A stretch of 64,000 nt of DNA from Gordius sp. MW1 (taxonomy: Eukaryota; Nematomorpha; Gordioida; Gordea; Gordiidae): contig OZ038527.1 in the NCBI GenBank assembly GCA_964036665.1, positions 26,881,901-26,945,900 of the forward strand, written 5' to 3'. The position numbers were made by a program, and so were the translations under genes. How positions within the stretch are numbered: position 1 is the stretch's first letter; each line of letters opens with the position of its first letter. Shown here one piece after another: positions 30,544-43,267 of this stretch. The notes below the pieces were generated by a model that saw only the letters and a program-made list of their open reading frames with translations, had not been told where the DNA came from and searched no databases.

Positions 30544-33500
30544 TTGATCATGACTAAACTTACTAAACCAAACTTTATAACAACCTGTCATGTATGCCTT
30601 AGAAACGTCTCCCTTACACAATCAGGACTTATTTGCATTCATGGACCTCATAAAGCTTCAGGAAAGCCAGGGGAAACTTCTAAACCTAAAATTATGGACC
30701 CGATAGCCATCCCCAAATCAGACACCCCCTCAGACATCACATTAACAAATTTTCGAAGTCTTCCCTTTATTAAAATAATAAAAAGTATTCCTAAAGGTGC
30801 AAGATACCTAGTATCACAGACACTTTCTGAGGCCATTTTAAAACTCACCAAAAATGTAAACAACTATGAAGATTGGCAAAATTTCTTTTACTTTGCATCT
30901 CGTGTTCTTTCGGTGCCGCCCAAATCATATACTGGATCTCTTACAAGTTGGGTAAAAACAAATCTTAAAAAGTGGCAAGAATTCAGTGAACCAATAACTT
31001 ATGATACCCAGGAAGAGCAAACTCATTCGCCCCTTAAACATAGAGCGAAAATAGTCTCCGCAAAAATCAATAATTGCGACATTCAAGGTGCAATCCGCAT
31101 CGCTTCCTCTGATAATAAAATATCCCCAGACAACAAAGACACCCTGGAATCTCTAATAGCTAAGCATCCTTTAAGGCCAAACCTGCCTTTACCCAATCCA
31201 ATTCAACAGGCCCATCAAAACTTCTCCACTTCAGAAGTCCTAGCTACTATTAATACTTTTAAGCGCTCTTCGACAGGCGCAGGGCTCGCTGGCTGGCGTA
31301 TCTAGAACTATCAAATCCCTTAATAGACCGCTCAGGAGTTTTCTTGAGCTCCCTCACCACCCTCATTAACATCATTATGAAAGGCCAAATCCCCGAAATT
31401 GTTGCCCCACATTTCTTCGGCGCTACTCTAGTATCATTTTCTAAACCTGATGGTGGAATTCGACCTATTGCAATGGGGTCTGTTCTACGCAGACTCTGTT
31501 CCAAACTGATCATAAAAAGCATCAAAAGTAAAGCTGTGGAAATCCTGGCTCCTACTCAACTCGGATTTGGTGTAAAAGTAGGATGCGAAATTGCTTCACA
31601 CGCGGTAAGAATTTCTCTTAATACCCCAACCCCCTCAGTGATCGCTAAAATTGATTTCAAGAATGCTTTCAATTCCATTTATCGTTCCCACTTCCTTAAT
31701 GAAACATACAAACATTTCCCAGAATACTCCGCATTTCTTAATGCATGCTATTTACCAGTTTCAATATTACAATTTCACAAACATATTATCAATTCTTGTG
31801 ACGGTATTCAACAAGGCGACCCTTTGGGGCCGCTTCTGTTTTCTCTTGGCATCAAAACTTTAGTTGACAGCCTTGCAACAAAGTTCAATCTGACTTTAAA
31901 CATTTGGTACCTTGACGATGGTACCATCCAAGGCGCCCCCGATGATGTTTTTGCCGCTTTGAAATACCTGGAAATCGAATCAACAAAAATCGGACTAACT
32001 CTAAATCAATTCAAAACCGAAATTTGTCCCCTTAACACACCTCTTATTGACAATCAAGACCTATTATCTTACACATTAATAGACCCTTCCTTGTTGACTC
32101 TACTCGGATCCCCAATAGGAGGCTCTATTCCTATATTAAAATTGTTAGAAAAAACCAGTCGCAGACTTGCAGACATCAAAAGCCTATTTAAACACCTTCC
32201 TGCCCACCAAGCATTTTTTCTAGTAAAAAACTGCTACTCAATCCCTAAATTAATGCACAGCTTCCGGTCCTCTGCAGTTTTCTCACATCAAGACCCCTGT
32301 CCAAGTTCGATGCAGAACTTAAGTCTTTAACCCAAGAAATAACCAATCTTACACTAGGTTCTACACACTGGCAACAAGCTTGCCTGCCAACAAAACTGGG
32401 GGGGGGGGCTAGGCTTAGGCTCAATAGCCTCCATATCTCTATCCGCATTTATATCAAGCCGCATGTCAAATGAAAGCTATATTCCAACATTAACCCCGCA
32501 ACATGACAACTTACTCGACGTCGCCCTCCAACAATGGAAGGAATCCTTTAACGTCTTTACTCAATTCCCTGAAGTAAACTCCCAAAAGTGCTAAATTGGC
32601 CCCCTGTCCAAGTGCCTCTTTAAGTCTCTCATTAATGGCGCTTCGGCAGAGGAACTTCCAGCGCTTAGGAGCTTTGCTTCACGCTCAGGTCACGAATGGC
32701 TCGAAGCTTTCCCAAGCCGTAACCTTGGTCTTCTTTTATCCAACACCGAATTCCGCTTCGCAGTAGGCCTAAGATTAGGATGCGATATTGTTGCTGAACA
32801 CACTTGTTCGCTTTGTAATAATTCCGTATCGGATGGCCACCATGGCCTTCACTGTAATCGCAACAAAGCCCGGTACTTTCGACATACCGCGGTTAACAAA
32901 CTTATACATAGCTATTTCACCAAAGCTGGTTTCCCCTCAATTCTCGACAGGCCTCTGTGATGACAACAAACGACCCGATGGCCAAACTTTAGGCGCTTGG
33001 GAAAAAGGACTCAGTTTAGCATGGGATTATACATGTACTGACGTATTTGCCCCATCTAATAATAACAAAGATCCCTTGTTCTCAGCCGAGGCCCTGAAAA
33101 TTTCAAAATACTCAGATATTAACACCACTATAATATTTTGTCCCATTGCGACAACTACCCTAACAACCTTTGGCCCCCTAGCCGTGGGGGAGAGGGGAGC
33201 AGGGGGGTGTTTTGCCCCCCCCCCCCAATTTTTTACCCTCTTTCTGATGCGAGGGAGAGGGGGGGGGGGGGCAGGGGGTGTTTTGCCCCCCCCCCCTAAT
33301 TTTTTACTTTCTAATGCGGGGGAGAGGAGGGGGCATGGGGGTAGTTTTGCCCCCCCCCCCTCCCTAATTTTTTACCCCTAGCCTTTCAACTCTTTAAAAA
33401 AATAGGGAAACTATTTCATTGTTATCGCATGATAATCGCGAATCATTTTTTATACGTCAGAAAATCGCAATAACCATCTGTAAATATAATTCATTAGCCA

Positions 33501-33560
33501 TAACCGAATGTTTCCCCAATATCTACGAATCTTAATTTTTTAATTTATTTATCTCACCTT
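30544..33560 (+). pseudogene. RLE-type retroelement copy 4, second subfamily, broken
   Basis: 30544-31305 encodes the N-terminal finger (CHVCLRN, IHGPHKASGKPG), IPKGARYLVSQ and SSTGAGLAGWR. After a frameshift, 31344-32330 gives the [56 protein letters not shown] and [11 protein letters not shown]. Further frameshifts lead to the post-RT region (HEWLEAFPS, C..C...GHHGLHC) and the nuclease-like block (RPDG, WDYTCTDVFAPS, AE..K) near 33000. The tail is split by a 200-bp repeat at 33184-33383, then resumes AFQLFKKIGKL. It is clearly diverged from copies 1-3 and resembles copies 6 and 7. Confidence 0.88.
33184..33383. mobile_element. 200-bp G/C-run repeat inserted with 9-bp duplication
   Basis: Three ~67-bp units of G run, TTTTGCCC, C run, AATTTTTTACCCTCTTT. 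CCCCTAGCC occurs at both edges (33175-33183 and 33375-33383), so the unit interrupts the nuclease tail of copy 4 with a duplicated target. The same unit, inverted, forms the array at 17.3 kb. Confidence 0.8.
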
Positions 33561-33752
33561 CAAAAATATGTAATTCTCTTTATAAAAAAATAATAAATGA
33601 TAAATATCTTTTTTAAGTATATATTTTTTATAAATTATGATTTATATGCTTATTATATTATATTACAATTTTAGTTCTGATTATTCAAATTGTTACAGAG
33701 TTTATTAAAGAATAATAAAAAAATTGCTATTATATCTGTAATATATAAAAAC

Positions 33753-34055
33753 TTAACTCTGACATGTTTTTCTGATAAAACTATAGAATGCTTTAATTTT
33801 AAATACCTGTTTTTTCATTACAAAAATTAGCCTCTCTTTTTTATATAAAAAGGTATTTTGTAATACCCTTCTGTTTTTTTTAAAATAATGATTTTGCTTT
33901 CTATCAAGATTTGGTGGAAGAATCCCATTCTCCAAATAATCCTTAATTTCCTTTGATCCAAAATTTGCCATGCTAGAAAATGAGGCCTGAGTTAAATATA
34001 GTAATAAGACTAAAATATATTTGACATAAACGTGCACAATTGATAGGCAATACAC
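33753..34055 (-). pseudogene. Possible integrase N-terminal fragment
   Basis: A 100-codon minus-strand frame with EIKDYLENGILPPNLDRKQN, then KKNRRVLQNTFLYKKER. This pattern resembles the region before the HHCC finger in Ty3/gypsy- or Ginger-type integrases. No HHCC or DDE residues visible. Weak assignment. Confidence 0.3.
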
Positions 34056-34279
34056 ATGTTAATAAAATTTTATAATATACTTAAATTACTTTGATTGTGG
34101 TATGTTTGACTAGAATAACAAGTTTATATTGATCTGATTTATAATTTAGATAAGAATTATTATGTTTTCAGTTAATAACCTATAATATCACAAACAATAT
34201 TGATTATAATTCAACCATGGTTTACAAGCTTAATTAAAATTTATCATATTTAGCACACTATGCATTTACTTATCTTTTG

Positions 34280-34745
34280 ATATGTGTTTTTGACCTTGAG
34301 CTGATGATTATTATAACTTCAAAGTCTGAATTATTATGATCTAATATAACTTATTATATGAATTTATTTGCAATTTACAAATACATATAACATATTGTTT
34401 AAAAAAGATTTGTACTAAAATATCTTGATGATTTAATCAATTGTAATTTAACTAAAATGACTATTTTAAAAGTCTGAATCTCTATGATCTAATATAAATT
34501 ATTATATGAACTAATTTGCAAACATATACATATGATTTAAAAAAGTATTTGTTTAATACTCAAACCAAACATCAAGTTTGATAATTTGTTCAATTATAAA
34601 CTTACTCAAATGCCTAGTTTCAAATTCTAAGTCTGAATTATCATGATCTAATATAAATTATTATATGAATTAATATGCCAAATAGATATGGTGAAAAAAA
34701 GATTTTATTACATACTCATATATCAACTTTGATAATTTGTAATCT
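34280..34745. repeat. Three ~150-bp degenerate tandem repeats
   Basis: Units near 34322, 34471 and 34629 share AGTCTGAATTATTATGATCT, AATATAAATTATTATATGAA, a run of A, and a TTTGATAATTTGT region. No coding potential. Confidence 0.8.
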
Positions 34746-35639
34746 GACTCATGTAGCCATTTTCTAAATCTAATTTTAAGATAATGCTTAGTAATTACTT
34801 TACTTGTTTTTCAAAAAAAATAGATGTTTTTGTGCCAAAACTAACCTATTGTGCTTTTAGGAAGATCACGTGATATTGCATATAACTCTTTATTATGCCA
34901 TATTAACCAATAGGAATGTTCAGTTGAGCGTCGTCGTTTTTTAAATGTCGACGTTTCAGATCATTACAACTATCATAATTTTGGAGTTGGTTTTTATAGC
35001 CGATTTCTGACCTGACCCCAACCCTCCACTTTTTGCACACAGACTTGGGACCGTCGTAGGTAGTGTTTCAATGATGCGTAATGATAAATAATAATATATG
35101 GGGGAAGAAATAACAAACACGTACCAGCACGTGGGGGGGGGGAGGAAAAGTAACACACACGTAAGGGAAATTAAATGAGAAGGAAAGGAGGATACCACTG
35201 TATACCACACCTCTCCCTTTATCGAGAAGTCAAAGACTTAATGTACTTCCGATAAAGGTCTATGAGTTCAGTGTTGTTAAGTGCAACTTCATCTTATCTA
35301 AAGATCAAGGCGGCCTATTTAATCTTTTACAATCAAAGTCAGAACATTCTATAGGTACGATTAAAATTTTGATCAGTTGCTCAGCCTACATAAATTTCAA
35401 ACATCTGGCATCTAGTTCCAGCTTCTAGCCTTTGTCCTCGGAGATTTATGTGTAAATCAGCGATAAAAAGGGTACGTCATGGCTAGCAAACTCGTTGTCC
35501 CAGCTCTATGACGCCCCGGGCAACAGCCTCAACAAAAATTATAATTAATCTATACTGAATTATCACAAAGGCTGTCATTTTACTTTTAATACCTAGACTG
35601 TAAATTGCCATTTTACAAATTATCATTTCTTTGGTAGGT

Positions 35640-35812
35640 AAACCAAAGTTTCAGTTTAACCAAAAGGTGTGGTAGAAACTATTTGGGTAAACCTAAATGG
35701 CTTTTGGGTGAGATTGTTCAACAGGTTGGTTCTAAAATTTTTAAAATTAAAGATGGACAAAGTGATAGTAATGAAATAAGACACACGGAGCAATTAAAAT
35801 TGTGTGAGCCCT
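35640..35812 (+). pseudogene. Ty3/gypsy pol C-terminus (GPY/F module) remnant
   Basis: FQFNQKVW, one frameshift, then RNYLGKPKWLLGEIVQQVGS, and KIFKIKDG...IRHTEQLKLCEP before a stop. The GPY/F-like module follows the integrase core in Ty3/gypsy polyproteins. No integrase core or LTR pair recognised around it. Confidence 0.7.
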
Positions 35813-36272
35813 AATGCTTATGAGCTGTTAAAGGCACACGGACAATTGAGATTGTTTGAGTACTATTTTAATTATAATTTTAACTTTGTATTTGGTACAT
35901 CGAAACTCCTACATCTTCCAAAACTTGACAAAATTCAAATCACGTGACGAATGCGAGTGCGCTCCTCAACCGAGATTTTCACGCCATTACTAAATTGTAA
36001 ATCAGATCGTTCAGCACCTCACACTATGACAACGAATAAAAGATGAATTTTTACGATGAAATTGAAGCAACTACAACATATTGGCCCTTCACTGTTGAAC
36101 ACATGAAAGAAATAATATCAATAAAAAAGAAAAGACCCCCCCCCCATTGTTTATAAATCACAGATCAATTTAACTCTTAGAACTAGCTTCCCCAAACCCC
36201 ACTTTGCCACGTCCTCACTCTCAAAACCTTCTCTATTTTTCAAACTGAAATTTTCCATCTCACCTAGTGATG

Positions 36273-36425
36273 CGAAAAAACCGAGAAAATTCTCGATCTC
36301 GTCTCGTCTCGAAAAACCGAGACGAGATGAGACGAGAATTTGAAAAACTGACCCGAGATCAAGACAAGAATTTTGAAGTCGAGACGAGACGATACGAGAT
36401 TTTTTCGCGAGATCTCGACTTTTTA
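36273..36425. repeat. GAGACGAGA-rich subterminal repeat, probable hAT end
   Basis: Starts TAGTGATGCGAAAAAACCGA and contains many copies of GAGACGAGA or its complement CTCGTCTCG. Such short-motif clusters next to a TAGTG terminus resemble hAT ends. A DUF659-type hAT transposase relic follows about 0.9 kb downstream. No matching right end found. Confidence 0.5.
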
Positions 36426-37329
36426 TTGATCGTTAGAATTTAGTAAATTATTGTGCATTTTAATTTACATGATTTACATTTAAGGTATTAAGTCTAAATC
36501 AAAAAGTATGAAATATATATGATATTAAAAAAATTCCTAAGTGAGTAAATCTTATACATTTGTGCAAAAATTTTAAGAATGTGGCCATCATTTACCTAAG
36601 TATGATTGACCCTTAGTGTATGTGAATGATTTTATAATATATTTATAACATATTTGTATCAATAGCATTATTAAATATTACAACATTTTAAGCTTAGAAT
36701 GAGTTCTGATGGATAGTAAAAATTACTAAAGCATATTCAAATTTCGCAGTTACTCATCCTGCATGATGCTGTTATAATAAATTGGTGGTCAATCAATTTG
36801 AATAATTATACAAGTTAAGCTAAGATGGCGCCAGATTTTTGAGCACCCGCTTAACGAATTCAAAAGAACAATAGAGTACTTAATGACACCGTTATAGATT
36901 AAATCTTAAATCATGTTTTCTATAAGTTTTTATGCTTCAACTAATAGTATACCTCACAAGTTTTTTAACCTTATTAAGACATTATGTGACTACATAGTTT
37001 TGTCATATGCATTACTTTTCACATTATATGCTGGGTTGGCAGGTGTCAAATTTATAATTTCTATAATTGTGCGATATAAAATAAATACATGAACCTATAC
37101 TAAACTGTATTCGTTATATAACTATTTAATGACAAAGTTAGTTAAAATTGGAAGTTGATTATAATGACTTTTGACATAAATTAAAATATGTGCACTTTGA
37201 TTTAAAGTTTAAACCCTTATGTTCTTAATCCTATCTTACAAACCCCCTTCAAGAAAAGCAATAGGAAGTCCATTGTTTGACAAGATTACAATGATTAAAT
37301 AAAAAAATTTAACTCTGCCTCAAGTATTA

Positions 37330-38160
37330 CATTAGTCAGTGATGGTTGGACTAATATAACAGGAGAATCAATCATAAACTTTATTATAATGACCCCTAAA
37401 CCAATTTTTTTAAATCTATTGATACAGGATCTAATGGTCACACTGGAGAATACATATCTGGGGAATTTTTAAAAGTAATGCAAGAAATTAGATCTCAAAG
37501 GTTTATTACGATTGTGACTGACAATGCTAAAAATATGAAAAAAGCTTGGGGACTCGTGAAAGTGGAACCCCCTTCTATTAAATGTTTTGTTGCGCTGCTC
37601 ATGGCCTTAATTTACTGAATAAGGATTTATGCAATACAATTGTATCAATACAGATTATTGTAGTCAAAGCCAAAAGGCTTATAAAATACATTAAATTCAG
37701 CGGAATTTTATATTCAACATTCAAAGAAAGATAATCATCAAAAAACCGTATGGTAACCTTAAAAATTCCTTGCCCTACAAGATGGATTGGTGTTGTTAAT
37801 GGTAGGGAGTCTTATATCCAAGATCTGATGCAAGGCCTTGCCGTAAGTGAAAGCTTCAACGATCGAAGTAAAAGTCAAATACTGCTGGACAACGAAGGCT
37901 TTTGGGCGCAAAAAAAGAAAGTTATTACCTTTTTACATATAACTTTAACCAAAATATCAGCGATTGAAAGCGATAGCGGGCTTTTGTCTGATGTTGTGGA
38001 AGCCTTTTACATTATTAAAACTAAATAATGATATTTGTAGTCACGAATTTAGCCTTTTTGATTCAAATCTTAAACTATTTTGCTCTAAACAATTCCATTT
38101 GGCGGCAAACTTGCTCAACACGGCCTATTCGCGGAAAGATATATAAGGGAAAGTGTCGAA
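37330..38160 (+). pseudogene. hAT (DUF659-type) transposase remnant
   Basis: Starts near 37338 with VSDGWTNITGESIINFIIMT, then SIDTGSNGHTGEYISGEFLK, IVTDNAKNMKKAW, and an AAHGLN block after frame changes. The 37750-38028 frame gives CPTRWIGVVNGRESYIQDL, NEGFWAQKK and ISAIESDSGLLSDVVEAFY. These are successive blocks of the hAT RNase H-like domain and insertion. Multiple stops and frameshifts; the C-terminal dimerisation domain is absent. Confidence 0.8.
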
Positions 38161-38249
38161 TACATTTCCCCCCTAACATGGTGGAAAGGGTTGTGTATAG
38201 ATCAACCCCTGTGAGCAGTCGCTATACGACTCTTTTCTATCCCAACAAC

Positions 38250-38955
38250 AAGCGCCGCAACTGAAAGGATATGGTACACCTTTGGAAATGTTCATTCAAA
38301 ATCTCGTAATCGAATTAAAAATAAAATAATTAAGAAATTGGTATCTCTTAGGCATAACATACATTTAAACGAAACCATAAATTTCGATTCAAAAAGACAT
38401 TTTGGGTATCATCTTCTGATAAGTCAATGTCTTCACTCAACAAAGATATTGATTTTGAACCTTTATGACTATGATCTATTTTTAATTATGATATGCTTGT
38501 ATTTGCTTCTTTTGCTCGACAAATAAATTTAATCAGTCATAATCACACTCATTAACATTTCTTTATACTAATTTACCTATGTTGCTCGTTTTTTCCCCTT
38601 TTGCCGTTTATTCCTGTTATTTCCCATTAGTTGTGGCAATTGAGCCTCAAAAAAGGTGAAATAGGAATTTTTGCACCTTTAACCTCGTTTTTCTAGAAAA
38701 CTGGAAGTTTTGGAAATAAACTGAAAACATATTATTATTCAGCGCAAAATTCTCTATCAGAATTATAGGTTTGATTGCAGGATGATATTTTTGTGGTCTC
38801 TAAAATTTTTTTTTTTATTGATAATGGTCGCTGGACGACCGAAATATCTAAACCCATTTCCACCCTCGCATTTTATCAATCCTAAACTACCATTATTGGA
38901 AACTAACTTTATAAATTATAATGGATTGATAGTACATAAATACAATAATACACCT
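38250..38955. other. No gene recognised
   Basis: AT-rich sequence with short frames lacking recognisable motifs, up to the start of the CACGCTTGTTTGTC repeats. Confidence 0.4.
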
Positions 38956-38959
38956 ATTA

Positions 38960-39430
38960 ATTGCTATGCAATTTATGGGCTCGCCTTCGCTTTTGTTTGT
39001 CACGCTTGTTTGTCCCGCTTTTTGGTCACGCTTGTTTGTAACGCTGTTTGTCACGCTTTTTGTCACGCTGTTTGTCACGCTGGTTGTTTGTATAATAGGT
39101 GCCCCACCCCTCATCTCTATCTCCCTCGCTGTGTTATTTTTTAAATTAATGCATGAGAGGTGCCCCACCCCTCATCTCTATCTCCCTCGCTTTTTGTTTA
39201 CCGATGTCTTGTCACGCTGCGTCCGCGTCCGCGTCCGCAAACAACCTCCCTATCTATTTGCATTGGGTATATTAGGCTCGCTTTTTGTTTACCGATGTCT
39301 TGTCACGCTGCGTCCGCGTCCGCAAACAACCTCCCTATCTATTTGCATTGGGTATATTAGGTTTTGTTTACCAGGTACACCCTCCCTATCTATTTGCATT
39401 GGGTATATTAGGTTATCGATTTTTTAATTA
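38960..39430. repeat. Minisatellite cluster starting with ATTGCTATGCAATTTATGGG
   Basis: After ATTGCTATGCAATTTATGGG, short GTTTGTCACGCT units, two copies of GGTGCCCCACCCCTCATCTC, and three copies of an ~80-bp unit containing ACCTCCCTATCTATTTGCAT, TGGGTATATTAGG. Open frames here are products of the repeats. Confidence 0.85.
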
Positions 39431-39659
39431 AAACGAGATAGGTTTGTCACGCTTGTTTGTCATTACATTTTGATTGATTTTGAACAGAAGTTTTATGAAG
39501 TGATCTTTTCACTTACGAACTTTCTCGCTTTAACTATTAATTATAAAATTAATGATAGATACGAAGAATATCTAGTAGTATTGGCCAGGTTCTGATTCCT
39601 TTAAGCAATTTTGAAGATTATGTACTTTTTAATAATTGCTATGCAATTTAACTAGTCTT

Positions 39660-40575
39660 TGGGTTAGAATCCTGGAGTTTTTTTTGACTCTTATGATTGT
39701 TCTTGTTACTATCATTGATAATAAGACTTTTTGGCCGTCCGCTGGCTGCTGACCATTGAAAAAAATGACCATTGGCCAAAATGTGACTCCGAGTTTATTT
39801 TTTCGTTTTTTTTGACTATTATGATTGTTCCTGTTCCTACCATTGCTATTATGACTTTTTGGCCGTCCGCTGGCTCCTGACCGATGGAAAAAATGACCAT
39901 TGGCCAAAATGTGAATCGAAAATATTTTTTTCGTTTTTTTTGACTATTATGATTGTTCCTGTTCCTACCTTTGCTATTATGACTTTTTGGCCGTCCGCTG
40001 GCTGCTGACCAATGGAATAAAATGACCATTGGCCAAAATGTGATTCGAAATTTTTTTTTCGTTTTTTTTTACTATTATGAATTTGTATCCACTTTTACCG
40101 TGTCCTGGCTGTTGACCAATGGAAAAAAATTGACCATTGGCCAAAATGTGATTTGAAATTTTTTTTTTCGTTTTTTTACTCATATGAATTTATATCCATT
40201 TTTACCGTGTGCTGGCTGCTGACCAATGGAATAAAATAACCATTGGCCAAAATGTGATTCGAAAACTATTTTTAGTTTTTTTTGACTATTATGAATTTAT
40301 ATCCACTTTTACCGTGTCCTGGCTGCTGACCAATGGAAAAAAATGACCATTGGCCAAAATGTGATTCGAAAATTTTTTTTTCGTTTTTTTTACTCTTATG
40401 AATTTATATCCACTTTTACCGTGTGCTGGCTGCTGACCAATGGGAAAAAATGACCATTGGCCAAAGTGAGCATCAAAATTTTTTTTCCGTTTTTTTTGGC
40501 TATCATTGACTTATAGAGTATCTGTTGGTACTGACCAATGGAGAAAAAATGACCATTGGCCAAATTTTTGATTTT
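39660..40575. repeat. ~110-130-bp satellite with CCAATGG/CCATTGG hairpin
   Basis: About eight units, each with TTTTTTGACTATTATGA, a GGCCGTCCGCTGGCTGCTG or TACCGTGTCCTGGCTG stretch, then TGACCAATGG, an A run and TGACCATTGGCCAAA. The last two pair as an inverted repeat. Minus-strand frames reading ANGHF...GQQPADG are repeat products. Further units occur at 43.4-44.3 kb. Confidence 0.92.
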
Positions 40576-40809
40576 TTTAATTAAAAATGGTTCAAATTCA
40601 ACAAAAAATTTCTCCCAACAATTCTGCAAATTCTTAACATTGTGGTGTTTTATAATATAATGTTTGTTAGACCCATAATCACTAAAGGCGATAAAAACTA
40701 ATGTAATAGGCAACTAGATGCAAACACTAAATCTAACCCTTGCCTATATTACATTTTGCCTATAATGGAAAATTTGTATAAATAATTAATTAATCATTAG
40801 GCATTTAAT

Positions 40810-40975
40810 ACCCCCCCTATAGGCATTCTCGCCCCTTCCCACCTTTCTCGCCCATAAATTGCATAGCAAATAATGATACATTTATACGAAGTATAGATGA
40901 GTCGTCCCCCCTTCCCTCCCCCCTTCCCTTCTCCCCTCCCCCTTCCCACGAGGGCCGAAGGCCCGAGTTTTCTTT
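40810..40975 (-). repeat. Inverted counterpart of the repeat at 63.25-63.40 kb
   Basis: AATACCCCCCCTATAGGCAT, TCTCGCCCCTTCCCACCTTT, CTCGCCCATAAATTGCATAG match 63310-63390 in complement. A pyrimidine-rich stretch and the hairpin GGGCCGAAGGCCC follow. Confidence 0.8.
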
Positions 40976-41497
40976 CTCTACCACCATATTTAGCTTTTTA
41001 GTGCTCTGATAGCTTGTTATTTGAAATAATACGTTTTATTATTTTATTACTAATCTAGCCCAAGAAAAATGTGAGAAATTATAAAAAGCTCCAAAGGCGG
41101 AATAAATCAAGACTCCGAATATTTGTAAGTATTGCCAATAGCAGCTTTAAAAAGTTTTGTTGGAAATTTAATTAAGCTTTTATTACTCTGCATTGTGCTT
41201 TAAGTCAATTAAATTTATAGTTTAATTCACAAAAAATTATTGCAATCACATCACATTACAAATTACTAATATCTTAGTCAATCGCGCGCTTGGTCAACTA
41301 ATAAATTATTTGACAATGATCTTATAAATTCAACAAATCATAATTATATTCCAGGATTGTTTTTCGCAAGTTGAGACGCCCAGAGAAAAATCATGTTTAA
41401 ACTCAGTAAATATGATAGGTTGTATCGGTCTTTTTTGGATTTGAAATGTCAAAATTATAAAATAAAGCGATTTATAGATTTAATTTAATTTAAAAAT

Positions 41498-42577
41498 CAG
41501 GGGTTTGTCCCGAACCCGAACCCCTGGACCAACCCGATGTTTTACAGAACCCGAACCCATTTTTAAAAATACCCTTAAAACCCGAACCCGAACCCAATAA
41601 ATACAAAAAGGCTTCCGCTTTTTAATTCAAAAAGATATTGTGAATTGAATTGAATATCTCAGTTTTCTCTATCATGACAATGTAACGAAACGAAGAAAAT
41701 TATATGATTTTAATTTCAATATTTTTATGTTTTCGGCATTTTTCATTCATTAATCAATACTAATTATCTCAAGAACTATTTGTAAGTATTATATATATAA
41801 TTGATATATGAGACTATAATTTATATAACAATTGTAAAATACTTTAAATATATGTACTTTAACATTTAATATAAAGAAATATCAGATGTTTTATTATAAT
41901 TTTAAATTTGTTTCTCACGTGTTTGTAAAATTTACTGAGGTCTAATTATTATACAATGTTTAAATAAGAATTTTGGGAGAAAAATAAAAATGAACATCCC
42001 AAGATTTATCAGTTAGCCCAGGTTGTATTAGCTGTTCCACCCAAGTTAGCGTGGAAAGAGCTTTTTCCTCATTAAAATTTATTCTATCAAATCACCGATC
42101 ACAAATGACTGATCAAATATTAGAAGATGTTTTAATTGTAAGATTAAATAATATATCAAAATTATATACATAATTTATGTGTCAACTGTATTTATATTTC
42201 ATGATGTGAAGTTTACGTTGAATAAAAATATTTTTGTGTAATTTATAATATGGTATGGCTTTTATTAATTATATTTTTATTGCTTTTAAATCCAAAAATA
42301 AATTAGAACATTAAAAATTCAATAAATACATATGCACAATGAGATGAAATAATTGGCATGTGAATTTAATTAGGTGCTATTTAAAAATTAAGTTAACTAT
42401 TCAATTATTTTTTGAAGGTAAAAATGTATTATTAGTATAATAATATTTCTTGAACCCGAACCTGTACTCAAACCGGGTTTCACAATTTATGTCAAACCCG
42501 AACACGAACCCGATTTCAAAATTTATGCCAAGCCTGAACACGAATCCGATTTTATTTTGGGTGGGTTCAAACCCCTG
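41498..42577 (+). mobile_element. Short hAT element with TIRs and near-perfect 8-bp TSD
   Basis: Ends CAGGGGTTTG and CAAACCCCTG, flanked by TTAAAAAT (41490-41497) and TGAAAAAT (42578-42585), 7 of 8 identical. Subterminal zones are rich in AACCCGAACCC-type motifs. The interior keeps only the C-terminal part of a hAT transposase, so this is an internally deleted, non-autonomous copy. Confidence 0.85.
42005..42170 (+). pseudogene. hAT C-terminal dimerisation domain fragment
   Basis: LAQVVLAVPP, one frameshift, then QVSVERAFSSLKFILSNHR and QMTDQILEDVLIVRLNN. This is the hAT-C signature (VERAFSS). It carries the single frameshift; the rest of the transposase is missing. Confidence 0.85.
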
Positions 42578-43267
42578 TGAAAAATAGGAAGATATTGTTC
42601 AACCATGCGATGAGCAGGCGGCGCACCTTAATTTTTTTTGCAAAATTCGGAATCCTTTAAAGTCAATTTTTCTACCTTTATATGCTCTAAATCCAAAGCG
42701 TTTTTAAAGCTGAAACAAAAACTGACTCAAAACAAATTTTCTGAGTTTTATAAAATCTTTTAGTGAATTAAATATGAATTTTAGTATAACTCACCCTAAT
42801 AAATTAAAATATAAAATTTGTTACAGCAGCACTATATAAAAATTAGTTGCGTGAAGGATTTATTGTTCTTAAGGGCAATATTTTAAAATCAACCCGTTTT
42901 CTTTTATAATTTTTAACAAACGATATGTTTATTCAATTCAAACATGATTGGACTTTGAACGCGAGGAGGCAATGAGCTCAAACCTTTAATAAACCTATTT
43001 TCAAAAACTTTTAAATTCACCTTTTGTATTATAACATTTCAATCATTCCAAATTCAATTTCAACATATAATATTAAGTATATCGTTTTATTACTAGGAAC
43101 TATATCTAATTTAAGCTTTGTTTCAAAATTTTTATAATCACTAAAACTCTATTTTAATAACATTTTGATATGCAGCTAATGAGATTCCAGTGAAAGGATT
43201 TATTAATGTTATTGTTAACGAAATACATTGTATAAACTTGTGGAGTTATGATGTATCTGCGTTTTAA

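Noticed and set aside
38782-39427. Plus-strand frames over the CACGCTTGTTTGTC and ACCTCCCTATC repeats
   Set aside because: Generated by short tandem repeats; no start context or motif.
39629-40713. Several minus-strand frames reading ANGHFF...GQQPADG
   Set aside because: They repeat with the satellite unit and change frame between units; satellite by-products.
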